NCBI GenBank assembly: GCA_052180195.1
Contig: CP197469.1
Source of the DNA: Gottfriedia sp002574545
GTDB lineage: Bacteria > Bacillota > Bacilli > Bacillales > Bacillaceae_G
DNA: 64,000 nucleotides
Reading direction: 5' to 3' (one strand)
The first letter of the stretch is position 1; each line of letters starts with the position of its first letter. The position numbers were made by a program, and so were the translations under genes. Positions 46,207-53,741 of this stretch are shown here, in pieces. The notes below the pieces were generated by a model that was not told the DNA's origin, searched no databases, and worked only from the letters and a program-made list of their open reading frames with translations.

Positions 46207-47244
46207 ATGTTTAACAAGTGTTTGATGAAAGTATTTTTTCTAGTTAGTACATTTCTACTAATAACTGGATGTCAAAATCAAAATGAAGATATAGTGATTG
46301 AAAAAAAACATAAAAAAATTACCGTATTAACAGGAAATGAAGAGGTTGTAACAAACGAGTTAGCCCTTGAGAAAATAGATCGTTATGAAGGGATTCGTGG
46401 GACGGATTGGTTGGATGATCATACGATTTTAACTGAACAAAAAAATACGAAATTACCAAAATCAGTTATGACAGATAATGGTGAGTATACTTATCCCATT
46501 AATTTATTTTCATATGATCTAAGCACGAACAAATCGAAAGTATTAGCAAGTGAGGAACATGACCAAGTAGGAGCCGTTATTTCACCTGATAAAAAGCATA
46601 TTTTTTATAAGATAACAGAGGATGGAACTTCTGGTACTGGCTATATTATAAATTCTGAAGGAACCGGTAAGGTTAAAGTGTCAGAGCCGGATACCATTTT
46701 TGCATTTGCGACAGAGGGACGATGGATCAATAATGAAACAATCATTTATTCAACAATATTTCAGCAAATGTTTTCAGCTGATATTAATGGACAAGTAAGA
46801 AAGATTGATGCTAACTCTGATAAAGTTAATTTAATTAGAAAAAAATACAACGAGCATAAAGTTGAATGGGTTATTCCGTCTCCTGATCAAAAGCAATTCG
46901 CTATTGTTAGAAAAATTGCACCAACTAAAAGAGAGTTGTTTATTACCGATGAAAATGGAAGAAAAACAGTATCTTTAGCTACTGGAACTCAAATTTTCGG
47001 TGCAGGTTGGTCGCCAAACTCCAAAACATTAGCTTTTTCCGTAATTTCGGAAGATAAGGGAGAAAGAGGATTATTCGTAATCGATGTCAAATCTAGAAAG
47101 ATAACACAATTATCGACTGATTTAGACGAGCTTGCTGGACCAATTACTTGGAGTCCATCTGGTAAAAAACTATTGGTTTCTAAAGTGATATTAAAAGAGC
47201 GTCTAAATGAATTTGTGTCTTATGTATTAACGTTGAAAAATTAA
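46207..47244 (+). CDS. Lipoprotein with TolB-like beta-propeller
   Basis: This 345-aa protein has a lipobox LITGC (Cys about 22) and WD/TolB-type blades with repeated SPD-x-K motifs (GAVISPDKKHIFYK, VIPSPDQKQFAIVR, GWSPNSKTLAFSV, TWSPSGKKLLVS). It lies 83 bases after the kinase gene and is probably an accessory or target of the two-component system. An AGGAGAGTGATGCG site precedes the ATG. Confidence 0.88.
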   Translation: MFNKCLMKVFFLVSTFLLITGCQNQNEDIVIEKKHKKITVLTGNEEVVTNELALEKIDRYEGIRGTDWLDDHTILTEQKNTKLPKSVMTDNGEYTYPINLFSYDLSTNKSKVLASEEHDQVGAVISPDKKHIFYKITEDGTSGTGYIINSEGTGKVKVSEPDTIFAFATEGRWINNETIIYSTIFQQMFSADINGQVRKIDANSDKVNLIRKKYNEHKVEWVIPSPDQKQFAIVRKIAPTKRELFITDENGRKTVSLATGTQIFGAGWSPNSKTLAFSVISEDKGERGLFVIDVKSRKITQLSTDLDELAGPITWSPSGKKLLVSKVILKERLNEFVSYVLTLKN

Positions 47245-47263
47245 GAAACGAAATAGTTTCTTC

Positions 47264-47301
47264 TATAGGAAAGTGAGAGAAATGCTCACTTTCTCTTTTT
47301 T
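47264..47301 (+). terminator. Intrinsic terminator of the two-component/lipoprotein operon
   Basis: GAAAGTGAG-AGAAATG-CTCACTTTCTCTTTTTT. Confidence 0.85.
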
Positions 47302-47365
47302 CACTTTAAGAAAGGATACGAAAATATATTTCCAGTATAGAGATAAAAAGGAGAAATAAAAACAT

Positions 47366-48559
47366 ATGAGGAGTCGGAAGGATAAAAGTACTGAAAAAAG
47401 AAAAAGTAAAAAAATAGTTATATGGATTATGACATTGTTTCTATTTGGTTGTTTATCAGGATTTAGTTATTTTATTTATAAGAAAGTTTATGAAGAAAGC
47501 AATTTAGTAAAAAACGAAACTAAAAATAAAGTAGTGGAAAAACCAAAATCGATTAATAAGCCAGCTACAAAGCCACCAGTTCAAAAGCCAGAAAATAACA
47601 ATACTACAATACCAAAAAATATAGAAACGTCTATTAAAATTAGTGCAGCTGGTGACTTTACACTTGGATTTGATGAAGATTTTCAATATGTTAATTCTTT
47701 TCCAGCAGAAGCAAATAAAAATGGATTAGCTTATTTTACAAAAGGGCTAAATAATATCTTTAAACAAGATGATTTATCAACTGTTAATTTAGAAACGACG
47801 TTAACGAATTCAAAAATTAAGGCAACTAAAACATTCCGTTTTAAAGGTGATCCTTCTTATGCCAAAATATTAACGTTAAGTGGGATTGAAGCAGTCAATT
47901 TAGCCAATAACCATAGCCATGATTATTTGCAAAAAGGTTTTGAAGATACAATTAACAATTTAAAAAAAGAAAAAATAGGTTATTTTGGCTATAACGATCA
48001 ATATGTAACGACGATTAAAGGGGTTAAAGTTGCTGCACTAGGATATGAAGGTTGGAATGATTCACCTGACTTAAGGATTAAAATTAATAATGATATACAA
48101 AATTTAAGAAAAAATGGTGTAAAAATCATTCTAATCCATTTCCATTGGGGAATCGAGCGAGACTATGTACCAAATAGTACTCAAAAGAATTTGGCCCATT
48201 ATGCAATCGACCATGGAGCTGATTTAATACTTGGCCATCATCCACATGTTGTTCAAGGAATCGAAGAGTATAAAGGAAAATTTATAGTATATAGTTTAGG
48301 GAATTTTATGTTCGGCGGAAATAAAAACCCTAAAGACAAAGATACATTTGTTTTCCAACAAACCTTTCATCTAAATAATGGGATACTCACAAATCAAAAA
48401 GAAATAAAAGTTGTTCCATTTTCAGTTTCTTCAGTATCTTACCGAAATAATTACCAATCATTACTTTTAAAAGGCCCTGAAGAACAAAGAGTTAAGAAAA
48501 AAATAATTTATGTTTCAAATAAGATTCATGGATCTAGTTGGACTCAATATGAAAAATAA
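47366..48559 (+). CDS. CapA-family (PGA_cap) membrane-anchored protein
   Basis: This 397-aa protein has an N-terminal transmembrane anchor (about 15-36), a Lys/Pro/Asn linker and a metallophosphatase-like CapA domain (about 90-380). The domain has AAGDFTLGFDED, VNLETTLTN, VNLANNHSHDY, HFHWGIERDY, GADLILGHHPHVVQ and YSLGNFMF. In Bacillus anthracis CapA takes part in poly-gamma-glutamate capsule export; many homologues outside capBCA operons are of unknown use. No capB or capC lies next to it. Confidence 0.92.
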   Translation: MRSRKDKSTEKRKSKKIVIWIMTLFLFGCLSGFSYFIYKKVYEESNLVKNETKNKVVEKPKSINKPATKPPVQKPENNNTTIPKNIETSIKISAAGDFTLGFDEDFQYVNSFPAEANKNGLAYFTKGLNNIFKQDDLSTVNLETTLTNSKIKATKTFRFKGDPSYAKILTLSGIEAVNLANNHSHDYLQKGFEDTINNLKKEKIGYFGYNDQYVTTIKGVKVAALGYEGWNDSPDLRIKINNDIQNLRKNGVKIILIHFHWGIERDYVPNSTQKNLAHYAIDHGADLILGHHPHVVQGIEEYKGKFIVYSLGNFMFGGNKNPKDKDTFVFQQTFHLNNGILTNQKEIKVVPFSVSSVSYRNNYQSLLLKGPEEQRVKKKIIYVSNKIHGSSWTQYEK

Positions 48560-48565
48560 GAAAGC

Positions 48566-48593
48566 AATCCTTGAATGGGTTGCTTTCTTTAAT
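48566..48593 (+). terminator. Intrinsic terminator of the CapA gene
   Basis: GAAAGCAATCC-TTGAA-TGGGTTGCTTTCTTT. Confidence 0.85.
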
Positions 48594-48763
48594 ATACCTT
48601 GGATTTTTAAACCAAAAGTTATCTATACAAGATATTTTTTGCAATAATAATGCTATTTTTTGGAAGGGATTTCTTCAGTTATAACGAATTATTCTTATAT
48701 AACGAATGAAAAGAATACCCTAATAGTAAGTTGATTGCCAAATAAAATTTAGGAGGAATAAGA

Positions 48764-49060
48764 ATGAATCTACAGCTTATTGAATTCCTTAGTATTATTT
48801 TCGTATCCTTGATTTTATCTGTTTGGGTAGAAGTTAAAATGCAAAATAAAACACAGAATGTATTAGCTACAATGTCGATTGCATTTAATATTAACCTATT
48901 CATCCTAGGCATTGCGAGTATTTGGTGGATCCTTAATGCTAGTGATAACGCAAGTGTGATTTCAGGTATTCAGTTATTATTAGCAGCATTTTTAGGAAAT
49001 TTATTAATTAATATCGGTGTATTCTTCTTTGTTAGAAACAAGGTAGTTTCGAAAATTTAA
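48764..49060 (+). CDS. Small three-helix membrane protein
   Basis: This 98-aa protein has about three transmembrane helices (about 6-24, 39-57 and 70-91). AGGAGGAATAAGA precedes the ATG. No family is recognised. It has its own terminator. Confidence 0.7.
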   Translation: MNLQLIEFLSIIFVSLILSVWVEVKMQNKTQNVLATMSIAFNINLFILGIASIWWILNASDNASVISGIQLLLAAFLGNLLINIGVFFFVRNKVVSKI

Positions 49061-49107
49061 TTTGATCGATTAGTTTGTTAAGATTTGATAGACATAAAGT
49101 AAAACCT

Positions 49108-49141
49108 AGCATTACTCTATTTTAAATGAGTAATGCTTTTA
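49108..49141 (+). terminator. Intrinsic terminator
   Basis: AGCATTACTC-TATTTTAAAT-GAGTAATGCTTTTATTTTT follows the small membrane protein. Just downstream, TTTTGCAGTGTTAACAAA occurs twice in tandem (about 49142-49180). Confidence 0.8.
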
Positions 49142-49198
49142 TTTTTGCAGTGTTAACAAATTTTGCAGTGTTAACAAAGTAGAAAATGAGGAGAAATC

Positions 49199-49672
49199 AT
49201 GAAATTATACATTAGTCATATGACACAGTCTTTCGCTACTGATATTCTTAATTGGAGTTATGATCCACCTTACGATTTTTATAATAATGAATTAAGTCGA
49301 GAAGGATTAGCTGAATTGTTGAATAATCAGTATTTTGCAGTAATCAACCAAGAAGAGAACTTGATTGGCTTTTTTTGTATCGGGCAGTCGGCACAAGTAC
49401 AAAAAGGGAACGAGTTTGGTGTTTATGAAAAAAGGATGGTTGATATCGGATTAGGAGTTAGACCTGATTTAACGGGAAAAGGATTTGGGAGTAAATTTTT
49501 TAAATTTATTCTTGGAGAAATTCAAGGGATGACCAATCTTTTCACATTTAGATTAACAGTTGCTAAGTTTAATAAAAGAGCGATTCGGCTTTATGAAAAT
49601 TTTGGATTTAAAGTGGAAAATGAATTTTGTACTGAGCGTGCTGAATTTATCACAATGGTAAGATCACAATGA
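49199..49672 (+). CDS. GNAT-family N-acetyltransferase
   Basis: This 157-aa protein has the acetyl-CoA motif LGVRPDLTGKGFGSKFFKFIL (about 80-100) and motif B LTVAKFNKRAIRLYENFGFK. ATGAGGAG precedes the ATG. The substrate is unknown; the N-terminus (MTQSFATDILNWSYDPPYDFYN) is like RimJ/RimL relatives. Confidence 0.88.
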   Translation: MKLYISHMTQSFATDILNWSYDPPYDFYNNELSREGLAELLNNQYFAVINQEENLIGFFCIGQSAQVQKGNEFGVYEKRMVDIGLGVRPDLTGKGFGSKFFKFILGEIQGMTNLFTFRLTVAKFNKRAIRLYENFGFKVENEFCTERAEFITMVRSQ

Positions 49673-49737
49673 CATTACGCCTGACTTTTAATCATAATTT
49701 AACAACTTAAGGAAAAAAATAAGTTCGTAATAATAGA

Positions 49738-49788
49738 TTGACATAAAACCAAATGGTTGTATATAATTTTAAATGTAACCAAAAGGTT
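49738..49788 (+). promoter_or_regulatory. SigmaA promoter with two AACC-N4-GGTT operators
   Basis: TTGACA (49738-49743) and TATAAT (49762-49767) are spaced by 18 bases. AACC-AAAT-GGTT (49747-49758) lies inside the spacer and AACC-AAAA-GGTT (49777-49788) just past the -10 box. Their centres are 30 bases apart, about three helical turns. This looks like the self-repression site of the ArsR regulator encoded by the second gene of the operon. Confidence 0.75.
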
Positions 49789-49815
49789 TTATATTGATTG
49801 GAAAGAAGGGTCAAA

Positions 49816-50241
49816 ATGGGCGTACAAAATCAAGTTGAAGATATTAAGCAAACCCTTATCTATAATGCACCTATTCAAAAAGTCTGGGAGTTCGTCTCAA
49901 CATCGGAAGGTATATCTGCATGGTTCATGCCAAATGACTTTAAACCAGTCGTAGGTCACGAGTTTCATTTGCAAGGTCCATTCGGTCCATCACCTTGTAA
50001 AGTTTTAGAAATAGATGAACCAAATCGAGTATCGTTTACTTGGGATGTTGATGGTTGGGTAGTATCGTTTAATTTAAAAGAGCTAGGAGATCAAACTGAA
50101 TTCACACTAATCCATAGTGGATGGAAAACAGCAGATGAAATTCTACCAAAACCAAACCAAAAAAGTGGTATTGTCCGCGACAATATGAATGGTGGTTGGG
50201 CTGGCATTGTTCAGAAGCTTAAAAAGGTTGTTGAAAACTAG
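49816..50241 (+). CDS. SRPBCC/AHSA1 domain protein paired with ArsR regulator
   Basis: This is a 142-aa single START-like domain: IYNAPIQKVWEFVSTSEGISAWFMPNDFKPVVGHEFHLQG, then EPNRVSFTWDVDGW, LIHSGWKTADE and a final helix. GAAGGG is seven bases before the ATG. It is the first gene of a two-gene operon whose second gene starts at its last base. SRPBCC-ArsR pairs are common in Bacilli; the ligand is unknown. Confidence 0.9.
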   Translation: MGVQNQVEDIKQTLIYNAPIQKVWEFVSTSEGISAWFMPNDFKPVVGHEFHLQGPFGPSPCKVLEIDEPNRVSFTWDVDGWVVSFNLKELGDQTEFTLIHSGWKTADEILPKPNQKSGIVRDNMNGGWAGIVQKLKKVVEN

Positions 50242-50612
50242 TGTCTAATTCTGCACAAAAATATGACGTATTTCAAGCGATAGCCGATCCTACTAGAAGA
50301 GAAGTACTTAAATTATTAGCTAATAATGAATTACCGATTTCAGAGATATCAAGTAATTTCCCGATGAGTCGAACAGCAATTGCAAAACATCTTCATATCC
50401 TTTCAGAAGCTGAATTGATTAGTGGAAGAAAAGTTGGCAGAGAAAGAAGATACAAACTACAACCAGATGCATTTTTAGAGATTAAACAATGGTTATCATA
50501 TTACGAGCAATTTTGGACAAATAAATTATCCATCTTACAACATTTGGTTGAAAATAAAGAAGAGCAAAGTATAAAACTAGTTAAATCAACTATAGACAGT
50601 AGTAAAGAGTAA
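50241..50612 (+). CDS. ArsR-family HTH regulator
   Basis: This 123-aa winged-helix protein starts at GTG, overlapping the upstream stop by one base. The HTH is at about 9-85 (YDVFQAIADPTRREVLKLLANNELPISEISSNFPMSRTAIAKHLHILSEAELI, wing GRERRYKL). The metal-binding Cys motifs of classical ArsR/SmtB are missing, so it belongs to the SRPBCC-associated subgroup. It probably represses its own operon through the two AACC-N4-GGTT sites. Confidence 0.92.
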   Translation: MSNSAQKYDVFQAIADPTRREVLKLLANNELPISEISSNFPMSRTAIAKHLHILSEAELISGRKVGRERRYKLQPDAFLEIKQWLSYYEQFWTNKLSILQHLVENKEEQSIKLVKSTIDSSKE

Positions 50613-50616
50613 ATTC

Positions 50617-50648
50617 GGGGCGAATCTAATATAGGTTCGTTTTTTTTG
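50617..50648 (+). terminator. Intrinsic terminator of the ArsR operon
   Basis: GGCGAATC-TAATATA-GGTTCGTTTTTTTT. Confidence 0.8.
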
Positions 50649-50737
50649 CATAGACATTTTTAATTATACCTATATAATAAACTAATGTGGCAAAAAATTA
50701 TTATGAATGAATAGGATCATACTTGAGGAGTTAAGCA

Positions 50738-51901
50738 ATGCATAAAGGGATATATATTTTAGCAATTGCAACATTTGTCGCAGGAACCGTTGAGTTTATT
50801 ATTACAGGTTTACTGTCAATGATTGCAGGGGATTTACATGTTTCAGTTGGTGCGGTTGGTCAACTAGTTTCAATTTTTTCAGTCGTATTTGCATTTGGGG
50901 CTCCTATTTTTATAGCACTCACTTCAAAAATAGAACGAAAAAAATTACTATTAATCGCATTAACAGTATTTTTCGTTGGAAATATTCTTTCCATCATTAG
51001 TCCGAATTTCACTGTATTATTAATCGCTCGTATTATACTTGCAGCAAGTTGTTCAGTTGTAATTGTCGTTTCAATAACGACTGCAGCAAACATCGTTTCT
51101 CCTGAAGTTAGAGGCCGAGCAATTGGAGTTATTTTTATGGGGATCAGTTCATCTCTAGTATTTGGTGTTCCATTAGGTACGGTGATTGGAGAAAACTTTG
51201 GTTGGAGAATGACCTTTGTCTTAGTCGGTTTATTAAGTTTATTGGCTATGTTAGGGATTTATAAATTCTTACCGAAAGTTAAAGGACAGCCTACAATTCC
51301 ATTGATTAAGCAAATAGCAACACTTAAAAATAAACGTATTTTATCGATTCAACTAATTTCTTTTTTACAATTAACAGGGCATTTTACAATTTATACTTAC
51401 TTTACACCATACTTAATGAAAACGATGGGATTGTCTACTAACATGATTAGTATTGTTTTACTAGTATTTGGTATGGCAGGAATTTTAGGTGGATGGTTAG
51501 GTGGGTGGTCTACTGATAAATTTGGTGGAAGTAAGACATTGGTGTTTAATTTAGGGTTATTAGCTATTTCTATTTTAACTTTAACATTCGCACCTAGTTC
51601 AATTATAAGTTTATTTATGATCGTTATTATTTGGGGAACTGTGTCTTGGTCAATTAGTCCAGCGATTCAAGATAGTTTAGCGAGAGTGGCAAAAGATTCT
51701 GCTGATATTCAAGTTGGGTTAAATAACTCATTTTCTCATTCGGGGATTGCTTTAGGTTCAAGTTTAGGTGGAATCCTAATTACTCAGTATGCAGTAACAA
51801 TGAACGCATTAGTAGGAGGTATTATTGTTATTTTTGCATTACTTTCTGCTATTTATTCTTTTGCTCTGACAAACAAGGTGAATGAGCGTAAGTTAATATA
51901 A
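50738..51901 (+). CDS. MFS transporter, DHA1/AraJ-like
   Basis: This 387-aa protein has 12 transmembrane helices. Motif A variants are in the 2-3 loop (APIFIALTSKIERKKLL) and the 8-9 loop (GGWLGGWSTDKFGGSK). The start IYILAIATFVAGTVEFIITGLL is typical of the arabinose-efflux-like exporter group. TGAGGAG precedes the ATG. It probably exports a drug or metabolite; no local regulator is tied to it except the ArsR gene 125 bases upstream, which has its own terminator. Confidence 0.9.
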   Translation: MHKGIYILAIATFVAGTVEFIITGLLSMIAGDLHVSVGAVGQLVSIFSVVFAFGAPIFIALTSKIERKKLLLIALTVFFVGNILSIISPNFTVLLIARIILAASCSVVIVVSITTAANIVSPEVRGRAIGVIFMGISSSLVFGVPLGTVIGENFGWRMTFVLVGLLSLLAMLGIYKFLPKVKGQPTIPLIKQIATLKNKRILSIQLISFLQLTGHFTIYTYFTPYLMKTMGLSTNMISIVLLVFGMAGILGGWLGGWSTDKFGGSKTLVFNLGLLAISILTLTFAPSSIISLFMIVIIWGTVSWSISPAIQDSLARVAKDSADIQVGLNNSFSHSGIALGSSLGGILITQYAVTMNALVGGIIVIFALLSAIYSFALTNKVNERKLI

Positions 51902-51905
51902 AATA

Positions 51906-51943
51906 AAAAATGCTTGGAGTTTATTACGCTCCAAGCATTTTTA
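51906..51943. terminator. Intrinsic terminator between MFS gene and the DUF6194-like remnant
   Basis: AAAATGCTTGGAG-TTTATTACG-CTCCAAGCATTTTT. Confidence 0.9.
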
Positions 51944-51976
51944 ATAACAATCTTTGTTGAATAAAGACGTGGCATT

Positions 51977-52309
51977 CTATCCCTTCTTTTGTTGAAGACG
52001 ACCTTCAGCAATCGAGTGTGCCTCTTCAATGAGTTGTTTCACTTTTTCTAAATTTTTGCCCTTAGGATTAAGGATGCAGATAAAGTGTTGCTTTGCATAA
52101 TGAGGGTGTGGGAGAAACACATTTAATAATGAATAATCAATATCCCCTTCCAATTGATAAATGTTGAGTTTGTTGTATGTCTCTTTGCTTATTCCGATAT
52201 TGATGCGAAATACTCCATTCCGTTCAAGATTGGACACATTATCAAAATCATTGTCTGATTTGGCAATGGTTACGAATGGTAAACGGTGGTCATCACCAAC
52301 AAAGAAAAT
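51977..52309 (-). pseudogene. DUF6194-like gene remnant lacking its 5' end
   Basis: The coding sense runs from about 52309 (FFVGDDHRLPFVTIAKSDNDFDNVSNLERNGVFRINIGISK) to 51977 (86 aa after the GTG at 52237). Upstream of FFVGDDHR the frame meets a TAA and no start codon or ribosome site. Homologues of this family have about 25 more N-terminal residues. The absence of a start before the conserved block marks a 5' truncation. Translation from the GTG at 52237 would remove a conserved region. Confidence 0.6.
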
Positions 52310-52475
52310 TTTTTAATATTAACATAAATAACCATTTTACCCTTATAAAATTTCAGCACATTATTTAACTTAGGGTTTTATAGGATTGTTTTTTATTATT
52401 TATTTTTTAAGAATTGGACATTCTAATAATGTAGTTTTGCGGTATAAAACTAATCTTAATTAGAAGGTGATTTGT

Positions 52476-52613
52476 ATGGAAAATAAACCAGCACATTTTG
52501 ATGGCAGTGGAATGAATGAAGAAGCATTAGATCAAAATTACCAACAAGAGGATTATGAAGTAACAGATGAAATGAGAAATAACATAAGCGGAAATCCATA
52601 TTTTTTTGAGTGA
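52476..52613 (+). CDS. Small acidic protein (possible DUF4025-like)
   Basis: This 45-aa protein (MENKPAHFDGSGMNEEALDQ..., then YEVTDEMRNNISGNPYFFE) has an AGAAGGTGA ribosome site seven bases before the ATG and a terminator after it. That makes it a credible small gene despite its length. The acidic, Gln/Asn/Glu-rich composition and EDYEVTDEM segment recall short Bacillus DUF4025 proteins; this is a weak call. Confidence 0.55.
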   Translation: MENKPAHFDGSGMNEEALDQNYQQEDYEVTDEMRNNISGNPYFFE

Positions 52614-52617
52614 ATTT

Positions 52618-52648
52618 GTAAGCGGTACATTTGGTATCGCTTTTTTTT
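52618..52648 (+). terminator. Intrinsic terminator
   Basis: TAAGCGGTAC-ATTT-GGTATCGCTTTTTTTTT follows the small acidic protein gene, five bases after its stop. Confidence 0.8.
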
Positions 52649-52722
52649 TGCATTTTTTTGAATTTGTCTATGTTATTTAACTCCTTAATCAAATATGATT
52701 TATAGAAGAAGGAGGGATCATA

Positions 52723-53052
52723 ATGAGTTCATTTGCCAAGATGCCAAAACCTCCATATTATGCGGTAATTTTTTGTTCTAAAAGAACTGATGGAGATAAT
52801 GGGTATAGTAAGATGTCTGAAAAAATGGTTGAATTAGCAACGAGTCAACAAGGGTTTCTAGGGGTTGAAAGCGCTCGTGATGATGGGATGGGGATAACGG
52901 TTTCATATTGGGAGTCATTGGATGCTATAAAGGCATGGAAAGAGAATGCAGCGCACAAAGTTGCTCAAGAGCGTGGGAAAAAAGACTGGTATGAATCATT
53001 CGCATTAAAAGTGTGTAAAGTTGAAAGAGATTATTATTTTGAAATGGAGTGA
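52723..53052 (+). CDS. Antibiotic-biosynthesis-monooxygenase (ABM) domain protein
   Basis: This 109-aa protein is a single dimeric alpha-beta barrel: YAVIFCSKRTDGDNGYSKMSEKMVELATSQQGFLGVESARDDGMGITVSYWESLDAIKAWKENAAHKVAQERG. Such proteins are cofactor-free oxygenases or heme-degrading enzymes; the YWESLDAI-KAWKENAAH part is diagnostic of the fold. GAAGGAGGG precedes the ATG. Its substrate is unknown. Confidence 0.9.
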   Translation: MSSFAKMPKPPYYAVIFCSKRTDGDNGYSKMSEKMVELATSQQGFLGVESARDDGMGITVSYWESLDAIKAWKENAAHKVAQERGKKDWYESFALKVCKVERDYYFEME

Positions 53053-53114
53053 TTAGATTAAAAGAACTAAAATAGAAAATGTAAAAAAATAAAATAATTG
53101 GAATATATTTGAAT

Positions 53115-53133
53115 GAAAATGATAGTTATTATC
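53115..53133. promoter_or_regulatory. Fur-box-like site without an obvious target
   Basis: This 19-base site matches the classic Fur consensus (GATAATGATAATCATTATC) at 16 of 19 positions by eye. It sits between two convergent genes, 62 bases after the ABM stop, with no downstream gene on the plus strand until 53742. Confidence 0.5.
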
Positions 53134-53148
53134 AATACTATAAATAAG

Positions 53149-53180
53149 AAAGGGCAACCATCGAAATAGGTTACCCTTTT
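53149..53180 (-). terminator. Intrinsic terminator of the DUF1540 gene
   Basis: On the minus strand AAAGGGTAACC ... GGTTGCCCTTTCTT forms a stem with one G-U pair. Confidence 0.75.
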
Positions 53181-53185
53181 AGCAA

Positions 53186-53341
53186 TTACATTCCAGCTTC
53201 AAATGTTTTACAATCTGTTTCAGCATTATTTCTAGCTTGTTTCCCTTTATGGCTCACAACATAAATGGAATCTGCACTACATTTGTTTCCAGAAGCCCAA
53301 TATTTACAGTTATCAACTTCGCAAAGAACATCTTTTGCCAT
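53186..53341 (-). CDS. DUF1540 small Cys protein
   Basis: This 51-aa protein (MAKDVLCEVDNCKYWASGNK..., then CSADSIYV and ETDCKTFEAGM) has the four spaced Cys and CEVDNCKYWASGNKC start of DUF1540 proteins, which are common small spore-former proteins. A GGGAGG site lies before the ATG at 53341. A metal site is likely from the Cys pattern. Confidence 0.88.
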   Translation of the reverse strand: MAKDVLCEVDNCKYWASGNKCSADSIYVVSHKGKQARNNAETDCKTFEAGM

Positions 53342-53716
53342 TATAAGACACCTCCCTTAATTTTATCATTTACATTAATTAGGGGATTGATACATCGATA
53401 ATCGCTTTTTTAGTGTAAATTAATTCAAGCGAGGATCTATATAAGGCAAATTTAAAACCTTAGCGAATTCGGTAAGAATTTTTTATTGTGCACTCTTTGA
53501 CCTTGGTTAAATACATTGGAAATTGAATATAATATCTTTAACTTTTTAATACAATTCTTTTATTTTATAAAGTTAAAATCCAAAGACTAAGCTCAACATG
53601 TATTTTTCTTTAACTTTAACTTATCTTTTCAGGCTGGGATGGATAAAGATAAAATTGTATACCAAAATCAGGTATTTATGGTATAATTCCTTATAAATCA
53701 CACTAAAAAATATCAT
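53342..53716. other. Intergenic region before the permease
   Basis: This AT-rich gap of 375 bases has no gene I can support. Its right half contains TTGTATACCAAA (53655-53666) and GGTATTTATGGTATAA (53671-53686). These are degenerate relatives of the GntR-type operator found downstream, so this is probably the permease control region. Confidence 0.45.
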
Positions 53717-53728
53717 TTGGTATACCAA
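53717..53728. promoter_or_regulatory. GntR-type operator TTGGTATACCAA (permease)
   Basis: This perfect 12-base palindrome lies 13 bases before the permease start. It matches the TTGGTATACCAA form known for FCD-class GntR regulators such as UxuR and ExuR. The GntR/FCD gene at 61795 is the likely binder. Confidence 0.7.
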
Positions 53729-53741
53729 GGTTAAAGGGAGG

